Assembly: GCA_026416815.1 (NCBI GenBank) | Contig: JAOAEJ010000017.1 | Span: 1-64,000, forward strand | Direction of reading: 5' to 3' | From: Clostridia bacterium | GTDB lineage: Bacteria > Bacillota > Clostridia > Acetivibrionales > DSM-2933 | DNA length: 64,000 nucleotides | Shown here: piece by piece, positions 1 through 8,036 of the stretch | How positions within the stretch are numbered: position 1 is the first letter of the stretch | Layout of the letters: every line of letters starts with the position of its first letter | Notes under the pieces: model-generated | What the model saw: only the letters and a program-made list of their open reading frames with translations | Told to the model about the DNA's origin: nothing | Databases searched by the model: none | Program-made: the position numbers and the translations under genes

Positions 1-51
1 CTCTACTGTTGAACCATAAAGTGATTTAACCTCAACCATTTTTCTACTCAT
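1..51 (-). CDS. N-terminus of an unidentified protein, cut by the left edge
   Basis: An ATG at 49-51 opens a reading frame on the minus strand that stays open to the window edge for 17 codons, beginning MSRKMVEVKSLYG. A good Shine-Dalgarno stretch (AAGGGGG, 60-66) sits about 8 nt upstream, which is the main reason to call it a gene. It lies directly downstream of the 78-residue membrane protein and is probably cotranscribed with it. Too little is visible to assign a family. Confidence 0.5.
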   Translation of the reverse strand, partial: MSRKMVEVKSLYGSTVE

Positions 52-133
52 TTTATACTCCCCCTTAGGCTTATATTATAAAGCCCTTTGGCAATTTGGA
101 GTACTGGTAATTGTTAGTTTTAGGGTGCGCTAT

Positions 134-370
134 CTATATAAGAGTATATGCTAGAGAGTGTACTATAAAGTTAACTGCATAATTAGGAAGCAGAGGACGT
201 ATAAACCATGATATTGCCAACATACTCACTAACGCAACTGAAAAACGAGCAATATTAGAGCCACGCATTTTTAAACATTCTTTTTTCCCTGCTAAAAGCA
301 GTATAATTGCTAAATTACAAATTGCTTCCGGCAGAGAAATGAATAATAAAATAAAAAAGTTCATTTTCAT
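134..370 (-). CDS. Short hydrophobic membrane protein, possibly a truncated sensor fragment
   Basis: This 78-residue protein has two predicted membrane segments, roughly residues 4-27 and 42-60, joined by a short basic loop (GKKECLKMRG). The pattern SLPEA near the N-terminus followed by a hydrophobic stretch and a GKK loop resembles the first part of clostridial membrane sensor proteins that sit near peptide-signalling genes; this is a recollection of the style, not a firm family match. The frame ends at TAG (134-136), and the next gene starts only about 80 nt further on, so a longer original protein may have been cut short. No motif indicates a catalytic role. It may equally be a genuine small membrane protein. 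Confidence 0.45.
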   Translation of the reverse strand: MKMNFFILLFISLPEAICNLAIILLLAGKKECLKMRGSNIARFSVALVSMLAISWFIRPLLPNYAVNFIVHSLAYTLI

Positions 371-557
371 TGGCTAAATGCACCCCCTCTCAGAAACTCC
401 CCTATAAGTATATATTTTAAATAATAAGTAACATTTTGTAAACACAATTTTGTATATTTTCAAAATGAGCACTGTCAACATCACTTTAATTTCCTTTGCC
501 ACAAAATCACCTTAACCCATATTCAAAAAAGTACCTCTAAAAAAACAATTACTAACA

Positions 558-597
558 CAAAAAACACCCTCCAATATGCCTTTACATACGGAGGGTG
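558..597 (-). terminator. Rho-independent terminator of yebC
   Basis: The arms at 565-572 and 590-597 form an 8-bp perfect stem (caccctcc/ggagggtg). On the minus strand the stem is followed by a run of T. It lies about 28 nt after the yebC stop codon. Confidence 0.85.
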
Positions 598-624
598 CCT
601 CAATAATTCTCAATTACATTACCC

Positions 625-1353
625 CTACTCCTGCTCCCAGTTGTGGTACACATTTTGTACGTCATCCAAATCCTCAATAGAGTCTATGAGCTTTTCCATA
701 AACTTAATATGCTCGGGGTCAGTTAGCTTTGTCATTGTAGCAGGTAGCATTTCTATTTCAGCTTGCATGAACTGATAGCCTTTTTTCTCCAGAGCTTCCC
801 TTACAGGTGAAAAGTCGTTTGGGTCTGTAATGACTTCGAAATAGTCTTCCTCAGCACTGAAATCTTCCGCTCCCGCATCCAGAGCTTCCATCATCAAATC
901 ATCCTCGTTTATACTGCCATCCTTTTCGATGAGGATAATACCTTTTTTATTAAACATAAAGGATACACAGCCTGTTGTGCCGAGATTTCCCCCAAATTTA
1001 TCAAAATAATGCCTTACATCTCCTGCTGTCCTGTTTCTGTTGTCGGTCATTGCTTCTACTATTACCGCCACGCCCCCAGGGCCATAGCCCTCATAGGCTA
1101 TTTCCTCATAATTTGTCGCGTCTATTTCTCCAGCAGCCTTTTTAATACTTCTTGCTATGGTTTCATTAGGCATATTGGCTGCTTTCGCCTTGGCAATAAC
1201 ATCCTTCAGCTTTGAATTCGCTTCTGGTTCAGCACCTCCCTCCTTAACTATTAACGCTATTTCCCTTCCCAGCTTTGTAAAGATTTTTCCCTTCTGGGCA
1301 TCGGTTTTTTCCTTCTTATGCTTTATATTTGCCCACTTGGAATGTCCTGACAT
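625..1353 (-). CDS. yebC: YebC/PmpR-family protein (translation and transcription factor)
   Basis: The 242-residue protein matches the YebC/TACO1 family over its full normal length. It starts with the hallmark [14 protein letters not shown] and continues with [15 protein letters not shown]. The central [14 protein letters not shown] and TDNRNRT segments and the [10 protein letters not shown] strand are typical of the three-domain fold. YebC-like proteins act in the cytoplasm; members have been described both as DNA-binding regulators and as factors that relieve ribosome stalling at difficult sequences such as prolines, so the role in this organism cannot be fixed from sequence. The start ATG has a GGGAGG ribosome site 8-9 nt upstream. 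The gene appears monocistronic: its own terminator follows and no gene precedes it closely on the same strand. Confidence 0.95.
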   Translation of the reverse strand: MSGHSKWANIKHKKEKTDAQKGKIFTKLGREIALIVKEGGAEPEANSKLKDVIAKAKAANMPNETIARSIKKAAGEIDATNYEEIAYEGYGPGGVAVIVEAMTDNRNRTAGDVRHYFDKFGGNLGTTGCVSFMFNKKGIILIEKDGSINEDDLMMEALDAGAEDFSAEEDYFEVITDPNDFSPVREALEKKGYQFMQAEIEMLPATMTKLTDPEHIKFMEKLIDSIEDLDDVQNVYHNWEQE

Positions 1354-1839
1354 AAAATACCTCCCGGATATAATATTTTATATAATTAAAGCTTGAGTCC
1401 ACCATGTTCTTATGATGGACAAAGGTTTTGGCACTTAATATGGGTTACTGTTCTTAAGGTAATTACTGCTATATAATATTGTACAAATTTAAGACGATGA
1501 ATACATATTTGGAAATAAGTATATTTTTTGTTAGTACCGCCAAAAATAGGGTATGTATATTAAGTTCTAGTTATCCAGTAACGTATAAGGAGTTTTTCGT
1601 CCTTATAAATTATAATATTAAATATACAAATAATAAAGATATTTTGATAGCTTATAGATTAATTAGCACACATAAGCTCTTTATCCAATTATACGGAAAA
1701 TATGTTTACAATTTTGACAATTTTATATAGAATATAATAGGTGATATGGAATATAGTTACTCACATTCTATATAAAACCTTATTATATTTGTCTTAGAAC
1801 ATATTTTCAAATAATGTAAAGTTGAGGGTGAAAGTTGAT
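1354..1839. other. AT-rich divergent intergenic region without convincing genes
   Basis: This 486-nt gap separates yebC (minus) from the sensor kinase (plus) and must hold both promoters. A plus-strand open frame of about 80 codons (TTG at 1479, internal ATG at 1497) lacks a ribosome binding site and has the composition of random AT-rich DNA, so I do not call it. No hairpin with a T-run was seen. Confidence 0.5.
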
Positions 1840-3009
1840 ATGTTGAGGGAAATAACCAACAATAGACATACGAAGCATACCGTGTATACTTTGGCAGCTC
1901 TATGTGGTCTGGCATGCATAAATATTTTCGTTACCTTAGTATATATTTTTTCAATGCAGTCAAATGAAGTAAACTACTTTAACACAGTGCAAGGTGAAGT
2001 TACACGTTTGAAGTTTTATCTTATTATTAACTTAGTTGCTATAGTAACTATATTGATATTTATATGGTGTATAATCAACAAGACATATCATAAACCTAAC
2101 TCGAGTGATTCTTTAGATGAAACTATGGTTACTTCTCTCCAAGATGAATTGGAAAGACAAAAATTGATGGTTAATAATCTGACCAATCTCTATAATAATC
2201 TTATGGAGCATGACAATTTAAAAACTGAATTTTTCTCAAACATGTCCCATGAGTTAAAAACACCTCTTTGCGTTATTTTGGGAGCTATACAGCTCATGGA
2301 GCAAAGAAAGCCTTCCGCTCAATTTGAAAGGCGGAAATCCAGCAAACATCTTCAAACCATAAAGCAGAATTGCTATAGGCTTTTGAGATTGATTAACAAT
2401 ATACTGGATATTACCAGAGCTGATTCGGGATATATAAAGGTAAACATGGTAAACTGTAACATTGTCTATCTGGTAGAGGAGATAACTCAATCGGTTACAC
2501 CTTATTCGGAGCAAAAAAATCTGTCTTTGGAGTTTGATACCGATATTGAAGAGATAATTTCAGCAGTGGATGTAGATAAAATAGAAAGGATTATTCTAAA
2601 CCTTTTGTCCAATGCTATAAAATTTACTCCTGACGGTGGTAAAGTATCGGTTCATGTTTCAAGCAGTGACGGTAAGTTTATAATATCGGTAAAAGATTCA
2701 GGGCTGGGGATACCAACGGATATGCAGAATAAGATCTTTGAACGTTTCCGTCAGGTAAACAGTTCTCTCACCAGGCAGTTTGAAGGGAGCGGTATAGGAC
2801 TCTCTATTGTTAAGTCCTTCGTAGAGCTTCATGGCGGTACCATATGTGTGAAAAGTCAGGAGAACAAAGGCAGCGAATTTATTATTGAGATTCCTATCAA
2901 GTTGTGTGAAGCAGATTCTGATATTGAAGATTGCGTACATAATGACCAAAGCAAGATTATAGAAGCCATAAATATAGAGTTTTCGGATATTTATTCTCTG
3001 GCTTCGTAA
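1840..3009 (+). CDS. Orphan membrane sensor histidine kinase
   Basis: Two membrane segments near the N-terminus (about residues 18-39 and 58-80 from the ATG at 1840) flank a short extracytoplasmic loop, followed by a coiled-coil linker. The HisKA domain carries the H-box MSHELKTP with the phospho-acceptor at His137. The ATPase domain shows the N-box LLSNAIKFTPDGG, the G1 box DSGLGIP, the F-box IFERFRQV and the G2 box GSGIGLSIV, so all kinase motifs are intact. No PAS, HAMP or large sensor domain is visible. No response regulator gene is adjacent, so its partner lies elsewhere. The frame opens at a TTG (1822), but GAGGGTG at 1825-1831 is spaced correctly for the ATG at 1840, which I chose. The organisation resembles orphan kinases of clostridia, some of which phosphorylate Spo0A; that link is only an inference. 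Confidence 0.85.
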   Translation: MLREITNNRHTKHTVYTLAALCGLACINIFVTLVYIFSMQSNEVNYFNTVQGEVTRLKFYLIINLVAIVTILIFIWCIINKTYHKPNSSDSLDETMVTSLQDELERQKLMVNNLTNLYNNLMEHDNLKTEFFSNMSHELKTPLCVILGAIQLMEQRKPSAQFERRKSSKHLQTIKQNCYRLLRLINNILDITRADSGYIKVNMVNCNIVYLVEEITQSVTPYSEQKNLSLEFDTDIEEIISAVDVDKIERIILNLLSNAIKFTPDGGKVSVHVSSSDGKFIISVKDSGLGIPTDMQNKIFERFRQVNSSLTRQFEGSGIGLSIVKSFVELHGGTICVKSQENKGSEFIIEIPIKLCEADSDIEDCVHNDQSKIIEAINIEFSDIYSLAS

Positions 3010-3024
3010 ATACGCAATGAATAT

Positions 3025-3058
3025 AATCCCGTACTTCCAATGTATAAAGTACGGGATT
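3025..3058. terminator. Bidirectional terminator between kinase gene and CoA-binding gene
   Basis: A 12-bp perfect stem (arms 3025-3036 and 3047-3058) lies between two convergent genes, 15 nt after the kinase stop. T-rich sequence follows on the plus strand. Confidence 0.7.
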
Positions 3059-3065
3059 TATTATT

Positions 3066-3440
3066 TCATCTCAAGGCGACCAGTACACAGCCTTTGACAG
3101 CCTTTAATCCTTTTTCGTCTATAAGATTCATTATTGTATCATCATGGGTCCCCGGTTGGAGCCAGATATTTTCTATTCCGATTTTTGCAGCCTCATCTAT
3201 AACATCTGCGCCCCTTTTCGGTGAAATCACCATATCTATAACCTCCGGCTTTTCCGGAAGCGAGGACAAATCCTTATAGCACTTATCTCCGTCAATACTT
3301 TCATAGTTTGGGTTTATAGGGTATACCTTGTACCCATGGGATTTCAGCTTTTTATATATTTTATTACCGAACTTTTCGGGATTATCATTTGCACCTACTA
3401 CAGCCCAAACCTTCTTTTCCAACATTGCATTTTCCAGCAT
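3066..3440 (-). CDS. CoA-binding domain protein (YccU-like)
   Basis: The 124-residue protein is a single Rossmann-type CoA-binding domain of the CoA_binding_2 family. It shows the nucleotide-binding start VWAVVGANDNPEKFG, the KSHGYKVYPINPNY strand-turn, the DMVISP strand and the IWLQPGTHD segment that is typical of YccU-like proteins. Such stand-alone domains are cytoplasmic, bind CoA or a related nucleotide, and have no established reaction. The AAAGGAG site is 9 nt before the chosen ATG. It starts 14 nt after the stop of the YigZ-family gene, so the two are probably cotranscribed. Confidence 0.85.
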   Translation of the reverse strand: MLENAMLEKKVWAVVGANDNPEKFGNKIYKKLKSHGYKVYPINPNYESIDGDKCYKDLSSLPEKPEVIDMVISPKRGADVIDEAAKIGIENIWLQPGTHDDTIMNLIDEKGLKAVKGCVLVALR

Positions 3441-3454
3441 ACTTCAGCACTCCT

Positions 3455-4108
3455 TTATTGGGATATTAGTTTACCGCTTTCATCCAGGGTAATATATACT
3501 TTTTCCTTAGGCTCTACGATGGCTCTAGCATTTGTAGCTTCGGTTATCAGGTTTATAAAGTTTTCCTCTCCACCTACAGGGATAAATACCGTTACTTCCA
3601 CATCCTGTGTATATTCTATTCCTTTGATAGTGTAGCCGTTATTAATAAGTAAGTTCTGCACCTTTCCGAAAAGAGTATACTCTACCACTATACTCATCTC
3701 CACACATAGCTGTCTCCTGATTACGTTAGCAGCTTCAATACCCAGTGACGCACTTTTGCTGTAAGCTCTTATTAATCCGGCAGCTCCCAATAGTGTCCCG
3801 CCAAAATACCTTGTCACTACTACTACAAGGTCCTGGACTCCCATACGTTTTATTACTTCCATCACAGGCATTCCGGCAGTTCCCGAGGGTTCGCCGTCAT
3901 CGCTGAACCTCTGTACAGTATTATTCCCACATATATAATAAGAATAAACATTGTGAGTTGCATCCCAGTATTTTGCTTTTAGTTCGTTTATAAATTCTAC
4001 AGCTTCTTCCTCGCTATTTACAGGCTTGACCGTTGTTATAAATTTAGACTTTTTTTCTTCGTATTCCGCTACTGCATGATTTAAGATTGTCTTATATTCT
4101 TTTTGCAC
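3455..4108 (-). CDS. YigZ/IMPACT family protein (UPF0029)
   Basis: The protein of about 217 residues matches the bacterial YigZ/YvyE family over its whole length. The N-terminal half holds the family signature: KKSKFI near residue 20, then FSDDGEPSGTAGMP and VVVTRYFGGTLLGAAGL. The C-terminal DUF1949-like half ends with a short acidic segment. The family shares its fold with the eukaryotic translation regulator IMPACT and with a domain of elongation factor G; the bacterial function is not established. The frame can start at GTG (4117) or ATG (4114), but the ribosome site AGGGTGAT is best placed for the GTG at 4108, which I chose. The CoA-binding gene follows 14 nt later. Confidence 0.88.
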   Translation of the reverse strand: MQKEYKTILNHAVAEYEEKKSKFITTVKPVNSEEEAVEFINELKAKYWDATHNVYSYYICGNNTVQRFSDDGEPSGTAGMPVMEVIKRMGVQDLVVVVTRYFGGTLLGAAGLIRAYSKSASLGIEAANVIRRQLCVEMSIVVEYTLFGKVQNLLINNGYTIKGIEYTQDVEVTVFIPVGGEENFINLITEATNARAIVEPKEKVYITLDESGKLISQ

Positions 4109-4133
4109 TAACATCACCCTGCCATGTGTTTAA

Positions 4134-4174
4134 ATATATAAAGGATAGCCAGTAAGGTGCTATCCTTTATATAT
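4134..4174 (-). terminator. Terminator after the Nudix gene
   Basis: A long stem (arms 4134-4149 and 4159-4174) surrounds a 9-nt loop and is followed on the minus strand by T/A-rich sequence. It separates the Nudix gene from the YigZ-family gene. Confidence 0.65.
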
Positions 4175-4249
4175 TAACACTTTTCCCTTAGTTTTTATAT
4201 AGAGCATTGCCATATAGGGATTAAAACAGGAACTATAGAGTTTCTGAGT

Positions 4250-4660
4250 TCAAACCATTTCCTTTAATTTATTGAAGGATAGGCTTAGAAGGGATTTATC
4301 CTGGCTGCAAGCAATACGGTTCATAGCTTCCTCTACATCAAAGAAGCATTTATCGGCATAGCTTTCTTCCTTATCAATTTTATCTTCTTCAAGGGATTTC
4401 ATTATGTACCAAGTGATTTTATTACAGACTGGTTTTTGGCGTGTTACATAGATATACTCATAATTTGTACTGCCTAGTGTTGATATAATTTCTGCCGAAA
4501 GGCCGGCTTCCTCTTTTACACTTCTTAAGAGAACTTCATTTGCCAGATCGTCGCCTCGTATGACTTTCTTCGGAAGTACCCACTCTCCATTTTCATCCTT
4601 TAGGAGAAGTACTCTGTTGCCGGAAAAAACAACCCCACCTGCACAGTTTCTAACCAACAT
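4250..4660 (-). CDS. Nudix-fold protein with a degenerate Nudix box
   Basis: The 136-residue protein has the Nudix fold pattern: a GGVVF strand at the N-terminus, GEWVLPKK, then a helix ending VKEEAGL. In a canonical box the glycine of PKG, the glutamate after the second glycine and the arginine-glutamate pair are conserved; here they read PKK, GD and RS, with one extra residue before the arginine. The EExG part of the metal site remains. Hydrolysis may therefore be weak or altered, and a ligand-binding role is possible. AGGGG sits 8 nt before the ATG. It lies between hflX and yigZ on the same strand, but hairpins on both sides suggest separate transcripts. Confidence 0.8.
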   Translation of the reverse strand: MLVRNCAGGVVFSGNRVLLLKDENGEWVLPKKVIRGDDLANEVLLRSVKEEAGLSAEIISTLGSTNYEYIYVTRQKPVCNKITWYIMKSLEEDKIDKEESYADKCFFDVEEAMNRIACSQDKSLLSLSFNKLKEMV

Positions 4661-4710
4661 AACAAAAACCCCTTTCCTTTTTAAATTGGAAAATTACATA
4701 TACTGCCCTA

Positions 4711-4754
4711 TAGGTTAAAAATTTGTTACGCTTCACTACCAAATTTTTAACCTA
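4711..4754 (-). repeat. Perfect 15-bp inverted repeat downstream of hflX
   Basis: Arms at 4711-4725 and 4740-4754 are perfectly complementary with a 14-nt loop. It lies about 80 nt after the hflX stop and could end its transcript, but there is no T-run. Its ends (ttaacctatag on the minus strand) resemble the ends of the interspersed hairpin repeats found elsewhere in the window. Confidence 0.7.
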
Positions 4755-4831
4755 TTTCATTTTATGATTTTTTATACGAGGTTATTATTGAATGTAAAAA
4801 ATAGATGTGCATTAGGGCTTATTAAGCTATA

Positions 4832-6631
4832 TCACATTATATAATCACTTATTTTTTCAAGTTTGCTTTTTTTGATGAGGGCCTTTATCTTTACGCCCGA
4901 ATCTATATAATCCTTTTCGATTATTTTTCCGCTGTCGTACATATAAGGCAGTACCCAACCTTCGCTATAGGGAGCAAGCACCTCCACCTCAATATCATCA
5001 ACCGGAAGCTTTTTTGCTATTCCCGTAAGAAGTTCATTTACTCCCCTACCGTTAGCTGCCGATACTTCAAATACACTTTCTTTTGTATCGGGATAGTTTA
5101 TCCTAATATCTTCTTTATTCACAAGGTCCATTTTATTCAATACAAGAACTATCTCTTTGTTTGATATACCTAAATTAATGAGGATATCGTTTACTACACT
5201 AATCTGCGTGTCTGCTTCCTCACTGGATGCATCGGCGACATGCATTAGGATATCTGCAAACACTGCTTCTTCAAGGGTAGATTTGAAGGCCTCAACCAAG
5301 TCATGGGGCAGCTTTCTAATAAACCCTACAGTATCAATCAGAAGCGCCTCCCTGCCGTCGGGAAGCATTAGCCTCCTTGTGGTGGGGTCCAGGGTAGCAA
5401 AGAGCTTGTCTTCCGCAAGAACATCGGCTTTACATAGCTTGTTCATTAGCGTTGACTTACCGGCATTGGTGTAGCCTACCAAAGCGATGGTCGGTACATT
5501 GTTATCTTTTCGTCCTTCCCGCAGGAGTCCTCTTCTTCTGCTTATGCTTGACAGTTCATTTTCCAGATAGTTTATCTTTCTTCTTATATGTCTCCTGTCA
5601 ACCTCCAGCTTTTTTTCTCCGGGACCACGGGTTCCGATACCGCCTCCCAGCCTTGAAAGCTGGCTTCCCAATCCTATAAGCCTTGGAAGCCTGTATTTTA
5701 GCTGGGCAAGCTCTACCTGGAGCTTGCCTTCTCTTGAGCGGGCCCTCTGGGCGAATATATCAAGGATCAGGGTAGTTCTGTCAATAACCTTGGCACCTGT
5801 AAGTTCTTCTATATTTCTTACCTGTGCCCCCGAAAGTTCATCATCAAATATTATTGTATTGGCGTTAAGCTCCTGACGCATTAAACTTAGCTCTTCTACC
5901 TTTCCCTTACCGATAAAGTATGCCGGGTCTTGTACAGGCCTCTTCTGCAGTACCTTATGTGCTACCAGTGCTCCGGCGGTAAATGCCAGTTCTTCCAACT
6001 CGTCAAGGGACCTTTCTCCTTCACTTTTTCCGTTTAATGTTTTTCCTGCGGAGGTTTCCAAACCTACCAGTATTGCACGCTCTTCATCTTCCTGATTGGC
6101 AAAAACCTTTTCAGTGTGGCCTTTGTCTATCTCCATAATCCTCTCAAACAAAAGATTCATTTTGGTGTCGTGAAGTTCAAAGGGACCGTAAATTTCAGCA
6201 TTATCAGTCTGTGCAGGCAATGCTGCGTAGATTTCTACTACATTGCCCTCCCTTACTCCAAGAGCTACCATAGCATCAAGTCTGAGGGTTATCAGAGAGT
6301 TTAGATCTACACCTGATAGCATTCCGTTGGAATTTGGGTGGGTATGAATACACCTGACTCCTGATAGTCTAGCGCTGCTCCTGCGCCCCTCTACCTCAGG
6401 AAGGGATACAGTGGAGCTGTCTCCTACACTAACATCTATCACAGTGCCTTTTCTATTTATATATACCGATATTTCACGATTGATTTTTGTTGTCATCAAT
6501 GACATTTTTTCGGCCAGTTCGGCAGGTACAAAGTCACTTTTGCTTATCTCAAGTTCATAAAGCCCTTCAAGCTCGTCTATTATTGACTGTTTTAGGGATG
6601 TTATGTTTCCATGTATGTTAATGGTGCTCAC
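4832..6631 (-). CDS. hflX: HflX GTPase with an N-terminal JAMM/MPN-like domain
   Basis: The 599-residue protein is much longer than a standard HflX (about 400-430). Residues from about 185 onward are a regular HflX: the SLDELEELAFTAGA subdomain, the glycine-rich GLGSQLSRLGGGIGTRGPGE segment near 320-339, then a G domain with P-loop GYTNAGKST (386-394), the switch DTVGF (433-437) and NKMD (500-503). HflX proteins bind the ribosome and split stalled 70S particles in a GTP-dependent way. The first 180 residues contain H96-x-H98-P, ten residues from H98 to D109, with S106 in the SxxD position, which is the JAMM zinc-site pattern, and E53 is a candidate for the upstream glutamate. Whether this domain cleaves anything is unknown. 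Translation starts at GTG with AAAGG 7 nt upstream. Confidence 0.93.
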   Translation of the reverse strand: MSTINIHGNITSLKQSIIDELEGLYELEISKSDFVPAELAEKMSLMTTKINREISVYINRKGTVIDVSVGDSSTVSLPEVEGRRSSARLSGVRCIHTHPNSNGMLSGVDLNSLITLRLDAMVALGVREGNVVEIYAALPAQTDNAEIYGPFELHDTKMNLLFERIMEIDKGHTEKVFANQEDEERAILVGLETSAGKTLNGKSEGERSLDELEELAFTAGALVAHKVLQKRPVQDPAYFIGKGKVEELSLMRQELNANTIIFDDELSGAQVRNIEELTGAKVIDRTTLILDIFAQRARSREGKLQVELAQLKYRLPRLIGLGSQLSRLGGGIGTRGPGEKKLEVDRRHIRRKINYLENELSSISRRRGLLREGRKDNNVPTIALVGYTNAGKSTLMNKLCKADVLAEDKLFATLDPTTRRLMLPDGREALLIDTVGFIRKLPHDLVEAFKSTLEEAVFADILMHVADASSEEADTQISVVNDILINLGISNKEIVLVLNKMDLVNKEDIRINYPDTKESVFEVSAANGRGVNELLTGIAKKLPVDDIEVEVLAPYSEGWVLPYMYDSGKIIEKDYIDSGVKIKALIKKSKLEKISDYIM

Positions 6632-6707
6632 CTCTTTACCTTTAATAGAGTTATTTTATATCAGCGGCTTTCCTATGTCTAGGAGTCGGCAGCAAAATGT
6701 CTATATG

Positions 6708-6738
6708 TTGCTAAATTTATACTATTGTATGGTATAAT
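6708..6738 (+). promoter_or_regulatory. Probable vegetative promoter of the HD-domain gene
   Basis: A perfect -10 box TATAAT (6733-6738) carries the extended TGn motif just upstream, with a TTGCTA -35-like hexamer at 6708-6713. The 19-nt spacing is long, which the extended -10 may offset. The start codon follows at 6814. Confidence 0.55.
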
Positions 6739-6813
6739 TGAGGGTATCTATGTTTTTTTCAGCCACTTTATCGGCAAACTATACCTATATAGTTAAGAAG
6801 AGGTGCAAATATA

Positions 6814-7404
6814 ATGATAAATGAAAGATTAAAGAAGCAGCTTGAGTTTATTTTAGAAATTGACAGGCTAAAACATATATTCAGGCAAAACTACTTGTCT
6901 GACGGCTCCAGAAACGAAAATGACGCCGAGCACTCCTGGCATATTGCAGTTATGGCAATGCTCCTTTCGGAGCATATTTCAGCAGAAAATATTGATATAC
7001 TAAAGGTTATAAAAATGGTGCTGATTCATGACCTTGTAGAAATCGATGCCGGTGATACCTATTGCTATGATGAAAAGGCGGGCATGGATAAGGCCGAGAG
7101 AGAGCAAAAAGCGGCGGACAGGCTGTTTGGTATCTTACCCGAGGATCAGACCCAGGAATTCATGGAGCTGTGGGAAGAGTTTGAGAAGCAGTCTACTCCC
7201 GAATCCCGGTTTGCAGCGGTACTTGACAGGCTTCAACCTTTAATGCTCAATTACAATTCCGAGGGCAAGTCGTGGAAAAAGCATAATATCTCTGCCGACA
7301 AGGTTTTGAAAAGAAACGAAATGGTTCAAGATGCCTCACCTGAAATATGGGATTATATTGAGGGCATTATAAGCGAAGCAAAAAAGGCTGGATATCTGCT
7401 CTAA
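6814..7404 (+). CDS. HD-domain phosphohydrolase (YfbR/HDDC2-like)
   Basis: The 196-residue protein is a one-domain HD hydrolase. The metal-binding residues are visible in order: the histidine of NDAEHSWHIAVMA near residue 40, the HD pair in VLIHDLVEIDAGD near residue 72, and an aspartate in AAVLDRLQP near residue 140. This arrangement is that of the YfbR/HDDC2 group, whose characterised members are 5'-deoxynucleotidases that dephosphorylate deoxynucleoside monophosphates in the cytoplasm. The substrate here is inferred from the family only. GAGGTG lies 9 nt before the ATG and an extended -10 promoter lies upstream. The hairpin repeat at 7405-7453 starts at the stop codon. Confidence 0.88.
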   Translation: MINERLKKQLEFILEIDRLKHIFRQNYLSDGSRNENDAEHSWHIAVMAMLLSEHISAENIDILKVIKMVLIHDLVEIDAGDTYCYDEKAGMDKAEREQKAADRLFGILPEDQTQEFMELWEEFEKQSTPESRFAAVLDRLQPLMLNYNSEGKSWKKHNISADKVLKRNEMVQDASPEIWDYIEGIISEAKKAGYLL

Positions 7405-7453
7405 TACTACTTTGTTATTTGGGAATTTATGATGAAGAAATAACAAAGTAGTA
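7405..7453. repeat. 49-bp hairpin repeat, short member of family 3
   Basis: A perfect 16-bp inverted repeat (arms 7405-7420 and 7438-7453, tactactttgttattt) starts immediately after the HD-domain stop codon. The same ends and the internal gatgaagaaat recur in the longer element at 52643-52768, so this looks like an internally deleted copy of one repeat family. It may also act as a transcript end, although no T-run follows. Confidence 0.75.
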
Positions 7454-7532
7454 CTAATACGAATAATTATCCTCATCCGGATACATTATAGTAACCTGTA
7501 ATTATTATGACTAATCTAAGGAGGAGCTTTCT

Positions 7533-7988
7533 ATGAGTGATGTATTGAAAAAGTTAAAGCTAACTAACCAAAATCCTGTACTCGTTTTAAATGCACCGGA
7601 AGAATATAAAGATACCATGTCCGAAATCAAATCGGATATACATACAAGCATTAACGGCAAATATGGATTTATTCAAGTCTTTGTCAAAGATTTATCGCAA
7701 TTGAATAAGTACATCAAGGATGTGATTGAGGCACTGGATGGTGACGGATATCTCTGGGTATGTTACCCTAAAGGGACTTCAAAAAAGTACAAGTCCGATG
7801 TTAATAGAAATACATTGATTGAAGCTTTTGGGCCTTATGATTTTGAAGGCGTCACACAGATAGCTATCGATGATGACTGGTCGGCTATCAGGGTAAAGAA
7901 TGTTGATAATATTAAGACTATGAAGAGAAAGACTGCCATGAGTGAGAAGGGCAAGGAAAGGATTCAAGGCAACAATGACATCTGCTAG
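7533..7988 (+). CDS. Small cytoplasmic conserved protein, DUF3052-like
   Basis: The 151-residue protein begins with LKLTNQNPVLVLNAPEEYK and has a central GYLWVCYPKGTSKKYKSD segment followed by NRNTLIEAFGPYDFEGVTQIAIDDDWSAIR. This alternation of short strands with the WVCYPKGTSK turn is typical of small DUF3052-like proteins, for which no function is known. No signal peptide, membrane segment or catalytic motif is visible. A strong AGGAGG ribosome site precedes the ATG. The metallo-beta-lactamase-fold gene follows after 48 nt on the same strand, so the two probably form an operon. Confidence 0.75.
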   Translation: MSDVLKKLKLTNQNPVLVLNAPEEYKDTMSEIKSDIHTSINGKYGFIQVFVKDLSQLNKYIKDVIEALDGDGYLWVCYPKGTSKKYKSDVNRNTLIEAFGPYDFEGVTQIAIDDDWSAIRVKNVDNIKTMKRKTAMSEKGKERIQGNNDIC

Positions 7989-8036
7989 AATCGATAAGGT
8001 GTTATAATATTTTCATTATTTTATGGGGGTACCCTA

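Noticed and set aside
1479-1730. Plus-strand open frame of 83 codons between yebC and the kinase gene
   Set aside because: No ribosome site, TTG start and composition like random AT-rich DNA.
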